This document shows, in pieces, positions 9,862 through 20,084 of a stretch of 64,000 nucleotides of DNA. Positions within the stretch are counted from its first letter, which is position 1. Each line of letters begins with the position of its first letter. Source of the DNA: Puia dinghuensis (lineage in GTDB: Bacteria; Bacteroidota; Bacteroidia; Chitinophagales; Chitinophagaceae); assembly GCF_014642875.1 (NCBI RefSeq), contig NZ_BMJC01000006.1, forward strand, positions 124,001 through 188,000. The letters are read 5' to 3'. Under the pieces are notes generated by a model. It was not told the origin of the DNA. It searched no databases and saw only the letters and a program-made list of their open reading frames with translations. A program made the position numbers and the translations under genes.

Positions 9862-12800
9862 ATGAGACCCAAAAAGGCCCAGCTTTTCCTCTTTTGTATC
9901 TTCTGCTGCTTGCTGTCGGGCGGCCTCGGGGCGCAACCCCAGGATTACCTGTTTTCCCATCTCAACGTCACTTCCGGGCTGTCCAATAATCATATTACGG
10001 GTATTTATAAAGATAGCCGGGGGTTTATGTGGTTTGGTACGGTTTCCGGGCTCAACCGGTATGACGGTTACCAGTTCAGGCAATACCGGCATGATCCCCG
10101 GGACCCTCATTCCATCATCGACAATTATATAGAACAGGTGTTTGAAGGGCCGGGGGGCAGGATGTGGGTCGAATCCCGGACGGGACGATTTAACATATAT
10201 GATGCTGATCTTGATCGGTTTGACGTCGATTTTGCGGGGTATTTGCGGGGACTGGGGTTACCGCAGTATATGCTGGTGACGATTGCGCCGTCGCAGCGGG
10301 GGTATTGGTTTATATATAAGGACAGCGGGCTGTACCATTATCTTCCGGATGGGAAGATCGTGGCGTTTCAACCGGGTGGCGCCAGTCTCGCCTCGGCCCG
10401 GGAGGATGCCAACGGGGATTGCTGGGTCATCCACCAGGACGGGTTACTGGAAAAGATAGACGGCCGGCTGGGGAAGATCACCTACCGGAGCACCGCGTTA
10501 CAAAAGGAGTTCGGGAGTGAGCGCATCCCCTGCAGCCTGTTCATCGACCGCCAGAATGACCTCTGGTTCTTCTCCAACGGGGCTTTTAAGGGCGCTTATT
10601 ATTATCATCCGCCGACGGGAGAATGGAAACACCTGGCGCTAGATGCGGGTACGAAGACCCTCAGCAGCAATATAGTGTTTTCCGCCATGCAAGACCGGAA
10701 TGGCCTCATCTGGCTGGCGACGGACCATGGGGGTGTCAATATCGTCGATAAGCACAATTTCTCCGTGCGGGTCATCAGCCATGTCGAGGACGACGCCAAG
10801 AGCATCGCCTCGAACAGTATCACCTCCCTTTTCCGGGACAACATGGGTACGGTATGGCTGGGAACCTTCAAGAGCGGCCTCAGCTATTATCACCAAAGTG
10901 AGCTGCAATTCCCCCAATATCGCCACGAACCCGGGAAGGCCGGTTCGCTGCCCGCTGACGACATCAACAGTTTTGCGGAGGATGCCGCGGGGAATGTCTG
11001 GATTGGCGGCAACGGGGGCGGGCTGATGTATTTCGACCGAAAAAAGAACAGCTTCCGGCAGTGGGTACACGACCCACACGACCCCAACAGCCTTTGCAGC
11101 AACATCATAGTAAGCCTCCTGCTGGATAAGGAGGGCAAATTGTGGATCGGCACCTATTTCGGGGGGCTGGATTGTTTTGACGGTCACCGATTCATGCACT
11201 ACCGGCATCTCGATGCGGACCCTTCCAGTATTGCCGACGACCGCATCATGTGTCTTTGCGAAGACCTCGACCGCAACATCTGGGTGGGAACCCTTGCCGG
11301 CGGACTCGACCGGTACGACCGGCATACCCACCGGTTCTTCCACTACAGGGCCTCGATACCCAATTCCATCTCCAACGATTATATCAGCACCATCATTACG
11401 GATAAGGGGGGCAATGTCTGGGTAGGTACGGGGTATGGGGTGGAATTTATCGAACGGAATACGGGGGCCATCCGGCATTATATACCCGAACCCAGCCGGC
11501 TCAGCAGCAATAATGTTACTGTCCTTTTTCTGGACAGCAAGCAACGGCTTTGGGCGGCAACGCGCGAAGGGCTCGATGTGCTGAACCCGGATAAGAAGAC
11601 CTTCCAGTCCTTTAGCATGGAAGACGGACTGCCCGACAATACGCTGCGGTATATCGCCGAAGACAGTCTCCATCGCCTGTGGATCAGCACGACCAACGGG
11701 CTTTCGCGGATCACCGTCGCGGAAGGCAGCAACCGGGCCGGACTGGCCATCCGTTGCCGCAACTTCCATGAGCAGGATGGCCTGCAGGGCAGGGAGTTCA
11801 ACGAACGGGCTGGGCTCGCGACGAAGGATGGTTTTTTGTTGTTTGGCGGCCCCAACGGGTTCAACCTTTTCCGGCCCGAGTCCATCCAGCCGGAAAGGAA
11901 GACGCCGCCCATCCTTTTTACGGGGCTGGATGTCTTCGACAAGAGCATACATGCGGGCGACACGATGAACGGTCATGTCATCCTGCAAAAGACGCTTGGC
12001 GAATCAGGTGATATCACCCTCCGGTGGAAGGAGAATGTGTTCTCCATCGAATTCGCTTCGCTGGACTATATCCCCAATGCGACCAACCGGTATGCCTATA
12101 TGCTCGAAGGTTTTAACCACAACTGGCTTATCACGGATGGGAAGATACGCAAGGCCACCTATACCAACCTCGACGCGGGGGAATACCTTTTCAAAGTAAA
12201 GGCTTCGGATGCGGATGGGGAATGGTACGACCGGCAGGCGACGCTGAAGATCACCGTGCTGCCGCCCTTCTGGAAGACGCCGCTGGCCTATGTGGTCTAT
12301 TCCCTCCTGCTGGTAGCCAGCCTGCTGCTGGCGCGGCGGATGGTGCTACAGCGGGCCAGGGCGCGGTTTGCGCTGGAGAACGAGCGGCAGGAGACGCGGC
12401 GGATGCATGAGATGGATATGATGAAAATTCGTTTTTTTACCAACATGAGCCATGAGCTGCGGACCCCGCTTTCGCTTATCCTTGCGCCTGTCGAGAAACT
12501 GCTTACCCCTGCGTCGCCGGTGGACCCGCGGCGGCAGTACGAGATGATCAGACGGAATGCCAAGCGGTTGCTGCATCTTGTCAACCAATTGCTCGACTTC
12601 CGGAAGATGGAAGTGAACGAGCTGAAACTGCACCTGCGCGAAGGGGATATCGTGCGCTTCGTGCGGGAGACCGCCAACTCCTTTGTCGACCTGGCAGAGA
12701 AAAAGAACATCTCGTTTGTCTATGATGATAGGAATTCTCCCCCGCTGGTGACGCGGTTTGATCACGACAAACTGGAGCGCATCCTCTTCAATCTCCTGTC

Positions 12801-13968
12801 GAATGCCTTCAAGTTCACACCCGAGAATGGATCGGTGCGGGTAGACCTGGCAGTCGAGCGGAAGAACGACGAGGAGGCGCTGCTTTCCATTGCCATCCGG
12901 GACACCGGCATCGGCATCGAGCCAGACAAACAGGAAAAGATATTCGAACGTTTCTTCCAGAACGAAATACCGGAGACCCTTATCAACCAGGGCAGCGGCA
13001 TCGGGCTTTCGATCACCCAGGAATTCGTCCGGATGCACCATGGGCGGCTGTCGGTGGAGAGTGAGGTGAATAAGGGTTCGTGTTTTACGGTGGTGCTGCC
13101 ATTGAAAGTGATAAAGGCGGCCGGGCTGCCGACGCCGATGCCCGAGCCGGAGGAAACGCTGTTGCCCGAGGATGAGGTACCTTCCGCACCGCCTGGTGCT
13201 CCGACCATCCTCATCGTGGAAGACAACGAGGACTTCCGCTTTTACCTGAAAGACAACCTTCGCACCTATTATAATATCGTCGAGGCTTCCGATGGGAAGG
13301 AGGGCTGGCGGAAGGTGTTGTCGGCGCATCCGCAGCTCGTGGTGAGCGATATCAGCATGCCGCATATGGATGGGATCCAGCTTTGCCGTAAGATCAGAAC
13401 CGATGACCGTACGCGGCAGATACCCGTCATCCTGCTGACGGCGATGGCCGGGGAGTCGGGTGTCCTGCAGGGATTGCAGACGGGGGCCGCGGATTATATC
13501 ACCAAGCCTTTCAATTTCGAGGTGTTGCTGTCGAAAATGCGCAACATCGTAGAGTACAACGAGACGGTGAAGAAGACCTACCAGCGGCAGGTGCAGGCTG
13601 GAGCAACGCATGTGGAGATGCCTTCAGCGGATGATGTGTTCCTGCGCGAGGTGTTGGAGCATATCGAAAAGAATATGGCGAATCCCGACTTCTCCGTGGG
13701 CGACCTATGCCAGCAGTTCCATGCCAGCCGGAGTACCTTCTATAAGCGTGTGCTGCTGCTCACGGGCAAGACGCCGGTTGAGCTGATCAGGCATATCCGC
13801 CTGCAGCGGGCGGCCGAGCTGCTCGAGAAGAGTCAGCTGACAGTGGCGGAGATAGCGTATACGGTAGGGTTTAATAATCCCAAGTATTTTACCCAGTATT
13901 TCAAGTCGGAATTTCATTGTATCCCGTCGGCGTACCGGAAGAGCAGGACGAGTGGGCTTGAGCTGTAG
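9862..13968 (+). CDS. Hybrid two-component sensor/regulator (HTCS) with periplasmic beta-propellers and AraC output
   Basis: From the ATG at 9862 (a GTG five codons upstream is possible) the product has 1368 residues. A signal peptide (CLLSGGLGAQ) precedes about 14 propeller repeats with the reg_prop pattern (DSRGFMWFGT, DRNGLIWLAT, DAAGNVWIGG, DKEGKLWIGT). These are followed by a Y_Y_Y domain (residues about 720-790), one membrane helix (PLAYVVYSLLLVASLLLA), HisKA with NMSHELRTPL (His864), HATPase with GTGIGIEP and GSGIGLS, a receiver with VVSDISMPHMDG (Asp1163) and a C-terminal AraC HTH. All key residues are present. HTCS proteins sense oligosaccharide breakdown products in the periplasm and switch on the adjacent PUL, so PUL 1 is its likely target. 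Confidence 0.95.
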   Translation: MRPKKAQLFLFCIFCCLLSGGLGAQPQDYLFSHLNVTSGLSNNHITGIYKDSRGFMWFGTVSGLNRYDGYQFRQYRHDPRDPHSIIDNYIEQVFEGPGGRMWVESRTGRFNIYDADLDRFDVDFAGYLRGLGLPQYMLVTIAPSQRGYWFIYKDSGLYHYLPDGKIVAFQPGGASLASAREDANGDCWVIHQDGLLEKIDGRLGKITYRSTALQKEFGSERIPCSLFIDRQNDLWFFSNGAFKGAYYYHPPTGEWKHLALDAGTKTLSSNIVFSAMQDRNGLIWLATDHGGVNIVDKHNFSVRVISHVEDDAKSIASNSITSLFRDNMGTVWLGTFKSGLSYYHQSELQFPQYRHEPGKAGSLPADDINSFAEDAAGNVWIGGNGGGLMYFDRKKNSFRQWVHDPHDPNSLCSNIIVSLLLDKEGKLWIGTYFGGLDCFDGHRFMHYRHLDADPSSIADDRIMCLCEDLDRNIWVGTLAGGLDRYDRHTHRFFHYRASIPNSISNDYISTIITDKGGNVWVGTGYGVEFIERNTGAIRHYIPEPSRLSSNNVTVLFLDSKQRLWAATREGLDVLNPDKKTFQSFSMEDGLPDNTLRYIAEDSLHRLWISTTNGLSRITVAEGSNRAGLAIRCRNFHEQDGLQGREFNERAGLATKDGFLLFGGPNGFNLFRPESIQPERKTPPILFTGLDVFDKSIHAGDTMNGHVILQKTLGESGDITLRWKENVFSIEFASLDYIPNATNRYAYMLEGFNHNWLITDGKIRKATYTNLDAGEYLFKVKASDADGEWYDRQATLKITVLPPFWKTPLAYVVYSLLLVASLLLARRMVLQRARARFALENERQETRRMHEMDMMKIRFFTNMSHELRTPLSLILAPVEKLLTPASPVDPRRQYEMIRRNAKRLLHLVNQLLDFRKMEVNELKLHLREGDIVRFVRETANSFVDLAEKKNISFVYDDRNSPPLVTRFDHDKLERILFNLLSNAFKFTPENGSVRVDLAVERKNDEEALLSIAIRDTGIGIEPDKQEKIFERFFQNEIPETLINQGSGIGLSITQEFVRMHHGRLSVESEVNKGSCFTVVLPLKVIKAAGLPTPMPEPEETLLPEDEVPSAPPGAPTILIVEDNEDFRFYLKDNLRTYYNIVEASDGKEGWRKVLSAHPQLVVSDISMPHMDGIQLCRKIRTDDRTRQIPVILLTAMAGESGVLQGLQTGAADYITKPFNFEVLLSKMRNIVEYNETVKKTYQRQVQAGATHVEMPSADDVFLREVLEHIEKNMANPDFSVGDLCQQFHASRSTFYKRVLLLTGKTPVELIRHIRLQRAAELLEKSQLTVAEIAYTVGFNNPKYFTQYFKSEFHCIPSAYRKSRTSGLEL

Positions 13969-13995
13969 CAGGGGCTTTTTTGGCGCCGGTGTAGC

Positions 13996-14895
13996 CTATC
14001 TCCTTCCTCTGAATTCCAATGGCGTTATCACGGCATTTTTTTTAAAGAATTTTCCAAAATTTGCCGGATCCGAGAAATCCAGCTTATAGGCAATCTCTGC
14101 AATGCTGAGATCGGTGTAGGAGATCAACGACTTGGCTTCTGCCGATATTCGTTCATTAATGTAGGAAAGGGCATTCCTTCCTGCAACCGATTTGATCGAC
14201 TGGGAAAGATGGTTGGGAGTGACAAAAAGCATGGCTGCATAGTCCTCCACCCGCCGCTTTTCCAGGTAGTGGGTATTAACAAGAGAGAGGTATTTTTTTA
14301 ACAGCACCTGTTGCGGCGTGGCAAGTCTCTCCTGTTGCAGGGTGCTGAACAGGGAAAACGCTGTAAGCTGATGAAGAAGAGCCAATAGCTTCAGGCTTGC
14401 TACCTTATGGTCTTTTGATTGTTCATACGCCGAGAAAACTTCCTCAAACTGGGGAACCATTTCTTTGTACTGCGTATCCGAGATCCTGTAAAAATCGGTC
14501 TGTTGGCTATTGAAAAAGGGAAACTCTTTGTCGATGGAAGGTTTGTAATAAGAGAAGCATTGATCTTTAAAGTAGATGAGGTAGCCGTGCGACCTGTTCC
14601 TGTAAAAACTGGAGATCAGTCCCGGGGATTGGAATACAATAAGCGAATTGAGATCGTTCACATGTATATTGTCGTAGGATATCTTCGTGCTCGATACGTC
14701 GGTAAGTAATCCCAAATAATAAAACCCCCTTCGAAAAGGGGGCATATTCATAGCGCTTTTTTCGCTCTCCAGAAGCCGTAAACAATAGAACAGAGGGTCA
14801 TTGCTGCGGTCTCTAACCGGTATGGAGGCAAGAAATTCATTTATATCTTCAAAGTAAGGTATCTTGGGTTCCCTGCCCTTTTTTGTGATACTCAT
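13996..14895 (-). CDS. AraC-family transcriptional regulator
   Basis: The 299-residue product ends in a two-HTH AraC domain (about residues 195-297: KKYLSLVNTHYLEKRRVEDYAAML, then SIAEIAYKLDFSDPANFGKFFKK). The N-terminal part resembles a cupin-like sensing domain of one-domain stress or substrate regulators (YYLGLL, LIVFQSPGLISSF). Its first 47 bases overlap the end of the DoxX-like gene in another frame, so the two are translationally coupled. It is the last gene of a leftward operon VOC protein - DoxX-like - AraC. Ligand is not predictable. It converges on the hybrid sensor gene, with stop codons 28 bases apart. Confidence 0.88.
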   Translation of the reverse strand: MSITKKGREPKIPYFEDINEFLASIPVRDRSNDPLFYCLRLLESEKSAMNMPPFRRGFYYLGLLTDVSSTKISYDNIHVNDLNSLIVFQSPGLISSFYRNRSHGYLIYFKDQCFSYYKPSIDKEFPFFNSQQTDFYRISDTQYKEMVPQFEEVFSAYEQSKDHKVASLKLLALLHQLTAFSLFSTLQQERLATPQQVLLKKYLSLVNTHYLEKRRVEDYAAMLFVTPNHLSQSIKSVAGRNALSYINERISAEAKSLISYTDLSIAEIAYKLDFSDPANFGKFFKKNAVITPLEFRGRR

Positions 14896-15265
14896 GCTTA
14901 AATATAAGCGAATTCCGGCGATAATAAGTATAGGAGAGAAAGCCGATGACTATGGGCATGATCATAAAAGCAAGATTCCCACCCCTTATCCCTGCTGAAA
15001 AGATGCACCAGGTTGCGCCCGCCAGATCGAACATCAGTCCCGCATAAGCCCATTCCTTGATCCTGGGGTAGCCCGGGATAAGTATTGCCACAACGCCTAA
15101 TGCCTTTGCGATCCCGAGGAAGGGGGTAAGATAAGTGGGCATCTTCATTTTTTCGAAGCCTTCTACGGCAACCTGGGTGGAAAAAATATCAGGGATAGCC
15201 GAACCAAGCATCATAAAGGCAAAGAGACCTGTGAATACCCAATATAGAATTTTTGTCCTTTTCAT
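14849..15265 (-). CDS. DoxX-like family membrane protein
   Basis: The 138-residue product begins MKRTKILYWVFTGLFAFMML and has four predicted membrane helices, with the DoxX-like signature GSAIPDIF and an internal LTPFLGIAKALGVVAILIPGYPRIKEWAYAGLMFDL. I chose the ATG at 15265 because upstream in-frame codons are not preceded by a conserved region. DoxX-like proteins are small inner-membrane proteins of ill-defined redox or stress function. The gene sits 35 bases after the VOC gene and overlaps the AraC gene by 47 bases. Confidence 0.85.
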   Translation of the reverse strand: MKRTKILYWVFTGLFAFMMLGSAIPDIFSTQVAVEGFEKMKMPTYLTPFLGIAKALGVVAILIPGYPRIKEWAYAGLMFDLAGATWCIFSAGIRGGNLAFMIMPIVIGFLSYTYYRRNSLIFKHEYHKKGQGTQDTLL

Positions 15266-15300
15266 AACGATTAGCTTTTGATAGTAATAGAGGAGGATTA

Positions 15301-15741
15301 TTATTGTTTTGGCTGATTGCAATTGAACATCCAGTGTATACCAAACTTATCGGTGCAGGAGCCAAAATAACCACCCCAGATCATATCGCCAAGGGGCATC
15401 CGCACTTTTCCTTCGTTGCTAAGCGCATCAAACAGACGTTTTGTCTCTTCCCGGGTATCGGGTTCCAGATTGATATGCACATTGTTGCCTGAGATGAGAT
15501 TGAATCCCATCGACGCATCCGCATCGGTGCCCATCAATACATGTCCGCCCATAATGGGTAACTGTACATTCATGACGAGCTTTTTTTGTTCGGGGGCCAG
15601 GGGTCTTTGCGGATCGCCGGGAATATCCCCAAACCGCGTAATCCCGTTTCCGTTGAATTCGGTTTTGAAAACCGATTTGTAGAAGGTAAATGCTTCTTCC
15701 GTATTGCCGGGAAGGTTTAAATAAGTGCTTACTTGTGCCAT
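15301..15741 (-). CDS. VOC-family protein (PhnB/3-demethylubiquinone methyltransferase-like fold)
   Basis: The 146-residue product starts MAQVSTYLNLPGNTEEAFTFYKSVF, the standard opening of PhnB-like VOC proteins, and contains VMNVQLPIMGGHVLMGTDA and the C-terminal GDMIWGGYFGSCTDKFGIHWMFN. The start at 15741 fits the family; an upstream in-frame extension of 24 residues looks non-coding. Members are cytoplasmic and of mostly unknown reaction despite the fold's link to glyoxalases and dioxygenases. It is the first gene of the VOC-DoxX-AraC operon, a combination common in soil Bacteroidota. Confidence 0.88.
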   Translation of the reverse strand: MAQVSTYLNLPGNTEEAFTFYKSVFKTEFNGNGITRFGDIPGDPQRPLAPEQKKLVMNVQLPIMGGHVLMGTDADASMGFNLISGNNVHINLEPDTREETKRLFDALSNEGKVRMPLGDMIWGGYFGSCTDKFGIHWMFNCNQPKQ

Positions 15742-15826
15742 GATTGAAAATTTTTGATGATGAAGAAAATGATTTGTTGAACGTTCATACATCAAAGATA
15801 GATCGGCGAGCACCCCCGGCTATGGT

Positions 15827-18800
15827 TCAAAAATTGGGTGAAATGGTAAATTTCACGTCGCGCGTGATGGCGGGCCAATCATCCGTCCTGAATGGCGCCG
15901 CCGGATACCCCTCCTTATTAAAAAGGTTGGCACTGCTGGCATCATCTGCCCAGCCGTACCGTACTGCCACCGGCTGAGGCACGTTGTCGGATGACAGCAT
16001 TACGGTATTGCCTTCGATGACTGCAGCAGCTGGGTAGAAATGATGGTCAGCACCGGCCAGCTCGAACCCATGAAGGCTTGTGCCTTTGATGATAAAGCCG
16101 CCGCCAATTTCCGAAAAAGACACCTGCACCTTTCCCCCCACCATCGACACAGAACGATATACCGGACCGGACGCTACGCCCGGCAGTCCATAGGTCTGAT
16201 GGAGCGCCAGCGCGGCCAGCCGTCTGCCGACATCCTGTTTGTCGGTCGGATGTATATCGTTAGGGTCGCCAATGTCGATGGTAACCGCCATTCCCGTATG
16301 TGGCAGAGCCCGGGCTACAGTCTGCGACTCGCGCAGCTCTGCCCATGTGCTCCCTTTATTACTATTTCCACTCGATGCCTTGAAACTGGTGAGCTGTACA
16401 AAATACAACGGGAATGCACCCTCGGCCCATTGATGACGCCAGTCCTCGATCAGCAACGGCATGGCCTTCCGATACTGCCATGCCCTCACCGCATTGTTCT
16501 CCCCCTGGTACCAGATAGCGCCTTTGATCCGAAACGATCTGATCGGATTGACCATCGCATTGAACAACAGTGACGGATAGCTGTTAGGCCCAAAGCCGCC
16601 ATTCCCTGCAATCACCGACGCAACCTGGAAACTCCAGGCGCCGGAAAGTGACACTTTCACCGACCCGGCCGACAACCACAACTCGCTCTCTTCCCCATAG
16701 ATACCTCCCCCGCCGCCGCCATCGGTCACCTTGACGGCAATCGTATTTTTGCCAGGGTGCAAAATGCCGGGCAGTATCTTGTATACGCGATGCATGTTAT
16801 ATCCATTGGTTCCGCCGACCCGGATGCCGTTGACATAGGTCTCGTCGTCATCGTCGATCATTCCAAGTGATAAAAGAGCCGTATCCATCCCGGGAAGATC
16901 CACCTCCTTCCGAAACCATACCACACCATCGAAGGCTGCGCCCAATTGCTGGTTGTCCCATAGACCGGGCAGCTGCATGGCCGGCCAATGCGAAGCGTCA
17001 AAGGAGGGGTCCTTCCACGACGCCACTGCAGCTGCATCAGGCAATCCGCCCTGCAGCCGGGTCACCAGCCGGGTCGACGCCGCACGATAAAGATCGCGCA
17101 ATGAATCCAGCGTTATTATTGGAAGATGGGCCACCGCATCATGAAACTCCCGGCTGCTGTCCAGGCTTTTCCGGCTGATCCAGGATTCGATATCGGTGCC
17201 GCCCCAGGTGGTATTGATAAGACCGATGGGGATCTTGAGCGTTTTGTGCAACTCCCTGCCAAAAAAATAACCCACCGCCGTGAAAGGAGCAATGGTAGCC
17301 GGACTGCAATGTTCCCAATGCCCGCCTTTCACGTCTTCCTCCGGCCGGGCACTGATCGCCTTGTCGACAGAAAAAAGTCGGATGGCCGGATAGTCTGCAT
17401 TCCTCAGCTCTTCATCGGCATTGTTCACCCGCGACCAGCCGGATACGGGAAATTCCATGTTGGATTGCCCGCTGCAAACCCACACATCCCCTACCAGGAC
17501 ATCCTTCAGCCTCACCGAATCCCACCGGCTGCTGATCTCCAGTGTATAGGGTCCACCATAAGCCATCGGCGACAACACCACCTTCCATGCGCCCTTGCTG
17601 TCGGCTACTGTTGTCCGTGACTGGCCGTGGAAGGATACCCGCACGGATTCACCGGCGCCTGCATGCCCCAGGATGGTCACAGGGGCATCCCGCTGCAATA
17701 CCATGCCATCCCCGAAGATATGCGGCAGGGAGATCGCCGAAGTTGCCAGCCCGGGCGCAGCCGCGACACGCGTGATCGCGAGAGGGCCTGCCTGGACGGT
17801 TTGCAGTAACCCGTTGATCTTGATCTGAACGGGATGCGGGTAGTGGGAATAGAGGCGGTAGGAAATGATCTTGCCGGCTTTCCAGCTAAAGTCTACCACA
17901 ACATTCCCGCGCGCCCTCAGGCCATGCACCTCTCCCGCCGCCTTCCATTCATCAGGGATGGCGGGTAAGAGGTTGATATAACCGGCGTGGCTTTGCAACA
18001 GCATCTCGGCAATACCCGCCTCCCCGCCAAAATTGGCGTCTATCTGAAAAGGGGGGCCCGCCGAGAAGAGGTTCGGGTAGATGCCGCCCCCTGCACCATA
18101 ATTGATATTGGTAGCCATAGTGGGCCGCATCAGATCTTTAAACAGCTTGTAGGCACGGTTGCCATTATATAGTCTTGCCCACATCAGCATCTTATAAGCG
18201 ATGGACCAGCCCGGCCCATCATCGCCGCGTATGTCAAGCGATTTCGCACAGGCCGCCGCCAGATCGGGTGTACTGTCGGGTGTTATGAGATTGGCGGGAT
18301 AAAGTCCGTATAAATGGGATATATGCCGGTGATGCACATCCGTTTCAGCATAATCCTGCAGCCACTCCATCAATCGACCGTCAGACGCTACGCGGCCCGG
18401 CGGTGGCATCAGGGTCAGCTGCGAACGAAGCGTATCCCGGAATGCATTGTCCGTCTTTAATATCATTGAAGCCCGGATAACATTCCCATATAACTCCCGA
18501 ACGATCTGGTTGTCGATGGTCGGCCCCATACAAATACTAGCCGACTGGCCGTTTGGCATTTTAAACCAATTTTCGGGCGACGAAGATGGCGAGGTCACCA
18601 GCCAGCCCGTCGCCGGGTCAGGGATCAGCATATCGTGATAAAACACAGCGGCGCCTTTCAGGACGGGATAGATGCGCCGCAGATAAGCCGTATCGCCGGT
18701 GAAAGCAAAATGCTGCCAGAGATTGTTGCATAGCCATCCCGAGCCTGCCTTGGTCGCGCCCCAGGAGGCGCTCTCCCCCGGCTCCGTAAAATGCCAGGGA

Positions 18801-20083
18801 TTCGTGATCACATGCGCCACCCAGCCACCGGCATGGTAATAGGCTTTGGCCGTCCTTTCGCCATACGGTACCATCCCGGCCACCAGGTCGGCCAGCGGCA
18901 GATCGAGCTCGGACAGGTTGGCGACATCCACCGGCCAGTGATTCATCTCTACGTTGACATCGAGATGATAGTCTCCGTTCCAGGGAGTATGCACCTGGTT
19001 GGCCCATAGTCCTTGCAGGTTAGGTGGCAACAACCCCACACGGGTGCTGCTGATGGAGAGATAGCGCCCGAACTGAAAGAAAAGTGCGGCCAGGGCATTG
19101 TCCCCACCCGGATCGCGCTGGTATTCCTGCAAGCGGATGTCGGTTGGCAGATCGTCCCTGGAAGCAGCGCCCAGGTTGAGGGACACGCGTTTGAACAGGG
19201 CCTGGTAGCGGGCGATGTGCTGGCGGCGCATGTCGGTGTAAGGGGTTTGCACTGCCGCGGAGAGCAGGTGGTTGATGCGGTCGCGATGGTGGGGATCATT
19301 ATAATCCGTCGCCATGGACACGTAAATGAGCAGCTGATCCGCATTTTTGACGACCACCGACAGGCCCTTCGCCTCCACAAAACCGCCCCTGGCCACAGCA
19401 CGCGCCTTGGCCAGATAGCGCATGCCTCGCCCATCCGTCCCATTATCCAGCTCCCCTTCCATCTGTACCACATCACCGATGACGGCGACAGCCGACCGCT
19501 CGGGTCTGTTCATGGACAAGGAGCAGCTGATATGCCCCGGCTTGTCCGCACTGATGCGTATCACTCCAATATCGCCGGTGAAGGATGTAAAATATTCGCG
19601 GGTGTACCGCACGCCGTCTACTATGAAGGTGGTGGTGGCGATGGCGCTATCGAGGGACAAGCGCCTGCTGTAGCCAGCAGGGGCGCCGCCGGATGAAAAT
19701 TCAATGGTCAGGTTACCCATCGTCTGGTAACATCCCCACTGTGCGCCACCCGAACCTGGCCCCTTGCAAATAAAGTTGGCATCCACCAGCTGCTGTGCTG
19801 AATCATTTTTTCCTTCGAACAACAGCTTCCGGATGGCAGGCAGACTCTTATACGCCTCATAATTGTTCGCATCCTGTGGCGACCCGCTCCATAGGGTGAT
19901 ATCGTTTAATACGATGGTCTCTTTGTTCACGCCTCCGTCAGGCATCATGCCCAATCGGCCGTTGCCCAGGGGCAATGAACCTTCCCAAACAGCGGCAGGC
20001 TTATCATACCATAAGGCCAGCGGCTGCCCGTCACAATGGGCAGCCGCCGCCAGTAAAGAAAAAAAGGCTAAGATATTCTTCAT
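15827..20083 (-). CDS. GH95 alpha-L-fucosidase/galactosidase fused to a CE20-like sialate-O-acetylesterase
   Basis: The 1418-residue exported protein has two enzymes. Residues about 20-780 are GH95: PAAVWEGSLPLGNGRLG, VNVEMNHWP (Asn377, Asn381), SSSPENWF (candidate acid Glu504) and FQIDANFGG (Asp682). Where characterised GH95 enzymes have an NxN pair this protein appears to read DVN. Residues about 790-1418 are an SGNH acetylesterase: VCSGQSNMEF (Ser874), GAIWYQGENNA and DPNDIHP with the Asp/His pair, interrupted by a jelly-roll insert (VVWFRKEVDLPG to WL). Such fusions remove O-acetyl groups and terminal alpha-L-fucose or L-galactose from the same side chain. It is the last gene of PUL 2, directly after the DUF4998 lipoprotein. 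Confidence 0.92.
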   Translation of the reverse strand: MKNILAFFSLLAAAAHCDGQPLALWYDKPAAVWEGSLPLGNGRLGMMPDGGVNKETIVLNDITLWSGSPQDANNYEAYKSLPAIRKLLFEGKNDSAQQLVDANFICKGPGSGGAQWGCYQTMGNLTIEFSSGGAPAGYSRRLSLDSAIATTTFIVDGVRYTREYFTSFTGDIGVIRISADKPGHISCSLSMNRPERSAVAVIGDVVQMEGELDNGTDGRGMRYLAKARAVARGGFVEAKGLSVVVKNADQLLIYVSMATDYNDPHHRDRINHLLSAAVQTPYTDMRRQHIARYQALFKRVSLNLGAASRDDLPTDIRLQEYQRDPGGDNALAALFFQFGRYLSISSTRVGLLPPNLQGLWANQVHTPWNGDYHLDVNVEMNHWPVDVANLSELDLPLADLVAGMVPYGERTAKAYYHAGGWVAHVITNPWHFTEPGESASWGATKAGSGWLCNNLWQHFAFTGDTAYLRRIYPVLKGAAVFYHDMLIPDPATGWLVTSPSSSPENWFKMPNGQSASICMGPTIDNQIVRELYGNVIRASMILKTDNAFRDTLRSQLTLMPPPGRVASDGRLMEWLQDYAETDVHHRHISHLYGLYPANLITPDSTPDLAAACAKSLDIRGDDGPGWSIAYKMLMWARLYNGNRAYKLFKDLMRPTMATNINYGAGGGIYPNLFSAGPPFQIDANFGGEAGIAEMLLQSHAGYINLLPAIPDEWKAAGEVHGLRARGNVVVDFSWKAGKIISYRLYSHYPHPVQIKINGLLQTVQAGPLAITRVAAAPGLATSAISLPHIFGDGMVLQRDAPVTILGHAGAGESVRVSFHGQSRTTVADSKGAWKVVLSPMAYGGPYTLEISSRWDSVRLKDVLVGDVWVCSGQSNMEFPVSGWSRVNNADEELRNADYPAIRLFSVDKAISARPEEDVKGGHWEHCSPATIAPFTAVGYFFGRELHKTLKIPIGLINTTWGGTDIESWISRKSLDSSREFHDAVAHLPIITLDSLRDLYRAASTRLVTRLQGGLPDAAAVASWKDPSFDASHWPAMQLPGLWDNQQLGAAFDGVVWFRKEVDLPGMDTALLSLGMIDDDDETYVNGIRVGGTNGYNMHRVYKILPGILHPGKNTIAVKVTDGGGGGGIYGEESELWLSAGSVKVSLSGAWSFQVASVIAGNGGFGPNSYPSLLFNAMVNPIRSFRIKGAIWYQGENNAVRAWQYRKAMPLLIEDWRHQWAEGAFPLYFVQLTSFKASSGNSNKGSTWAELRESQTVARALPHTGMAVTIDIGDPNDIHPTDKQDVGRRLAALALHQTYGLPGVASGPVYRSVSMVGGKVQVSFSEIGGGFIIKGTSLHGFELAGADHHFYPAAAVIEGNTVMLSSDNVPQPVAVRYGWADDASSANLFNKEGYPAAPFRTDDWPAITRDVKFTISPNF

Positions 20084-20084
20084 A

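Noticed and set aside
12346-13611. A 421-codon open frame on the minus strand
   Set aside because: Antisense to the kinase and receiver part of the hybrid sensor, which has complete catalytic motifs.
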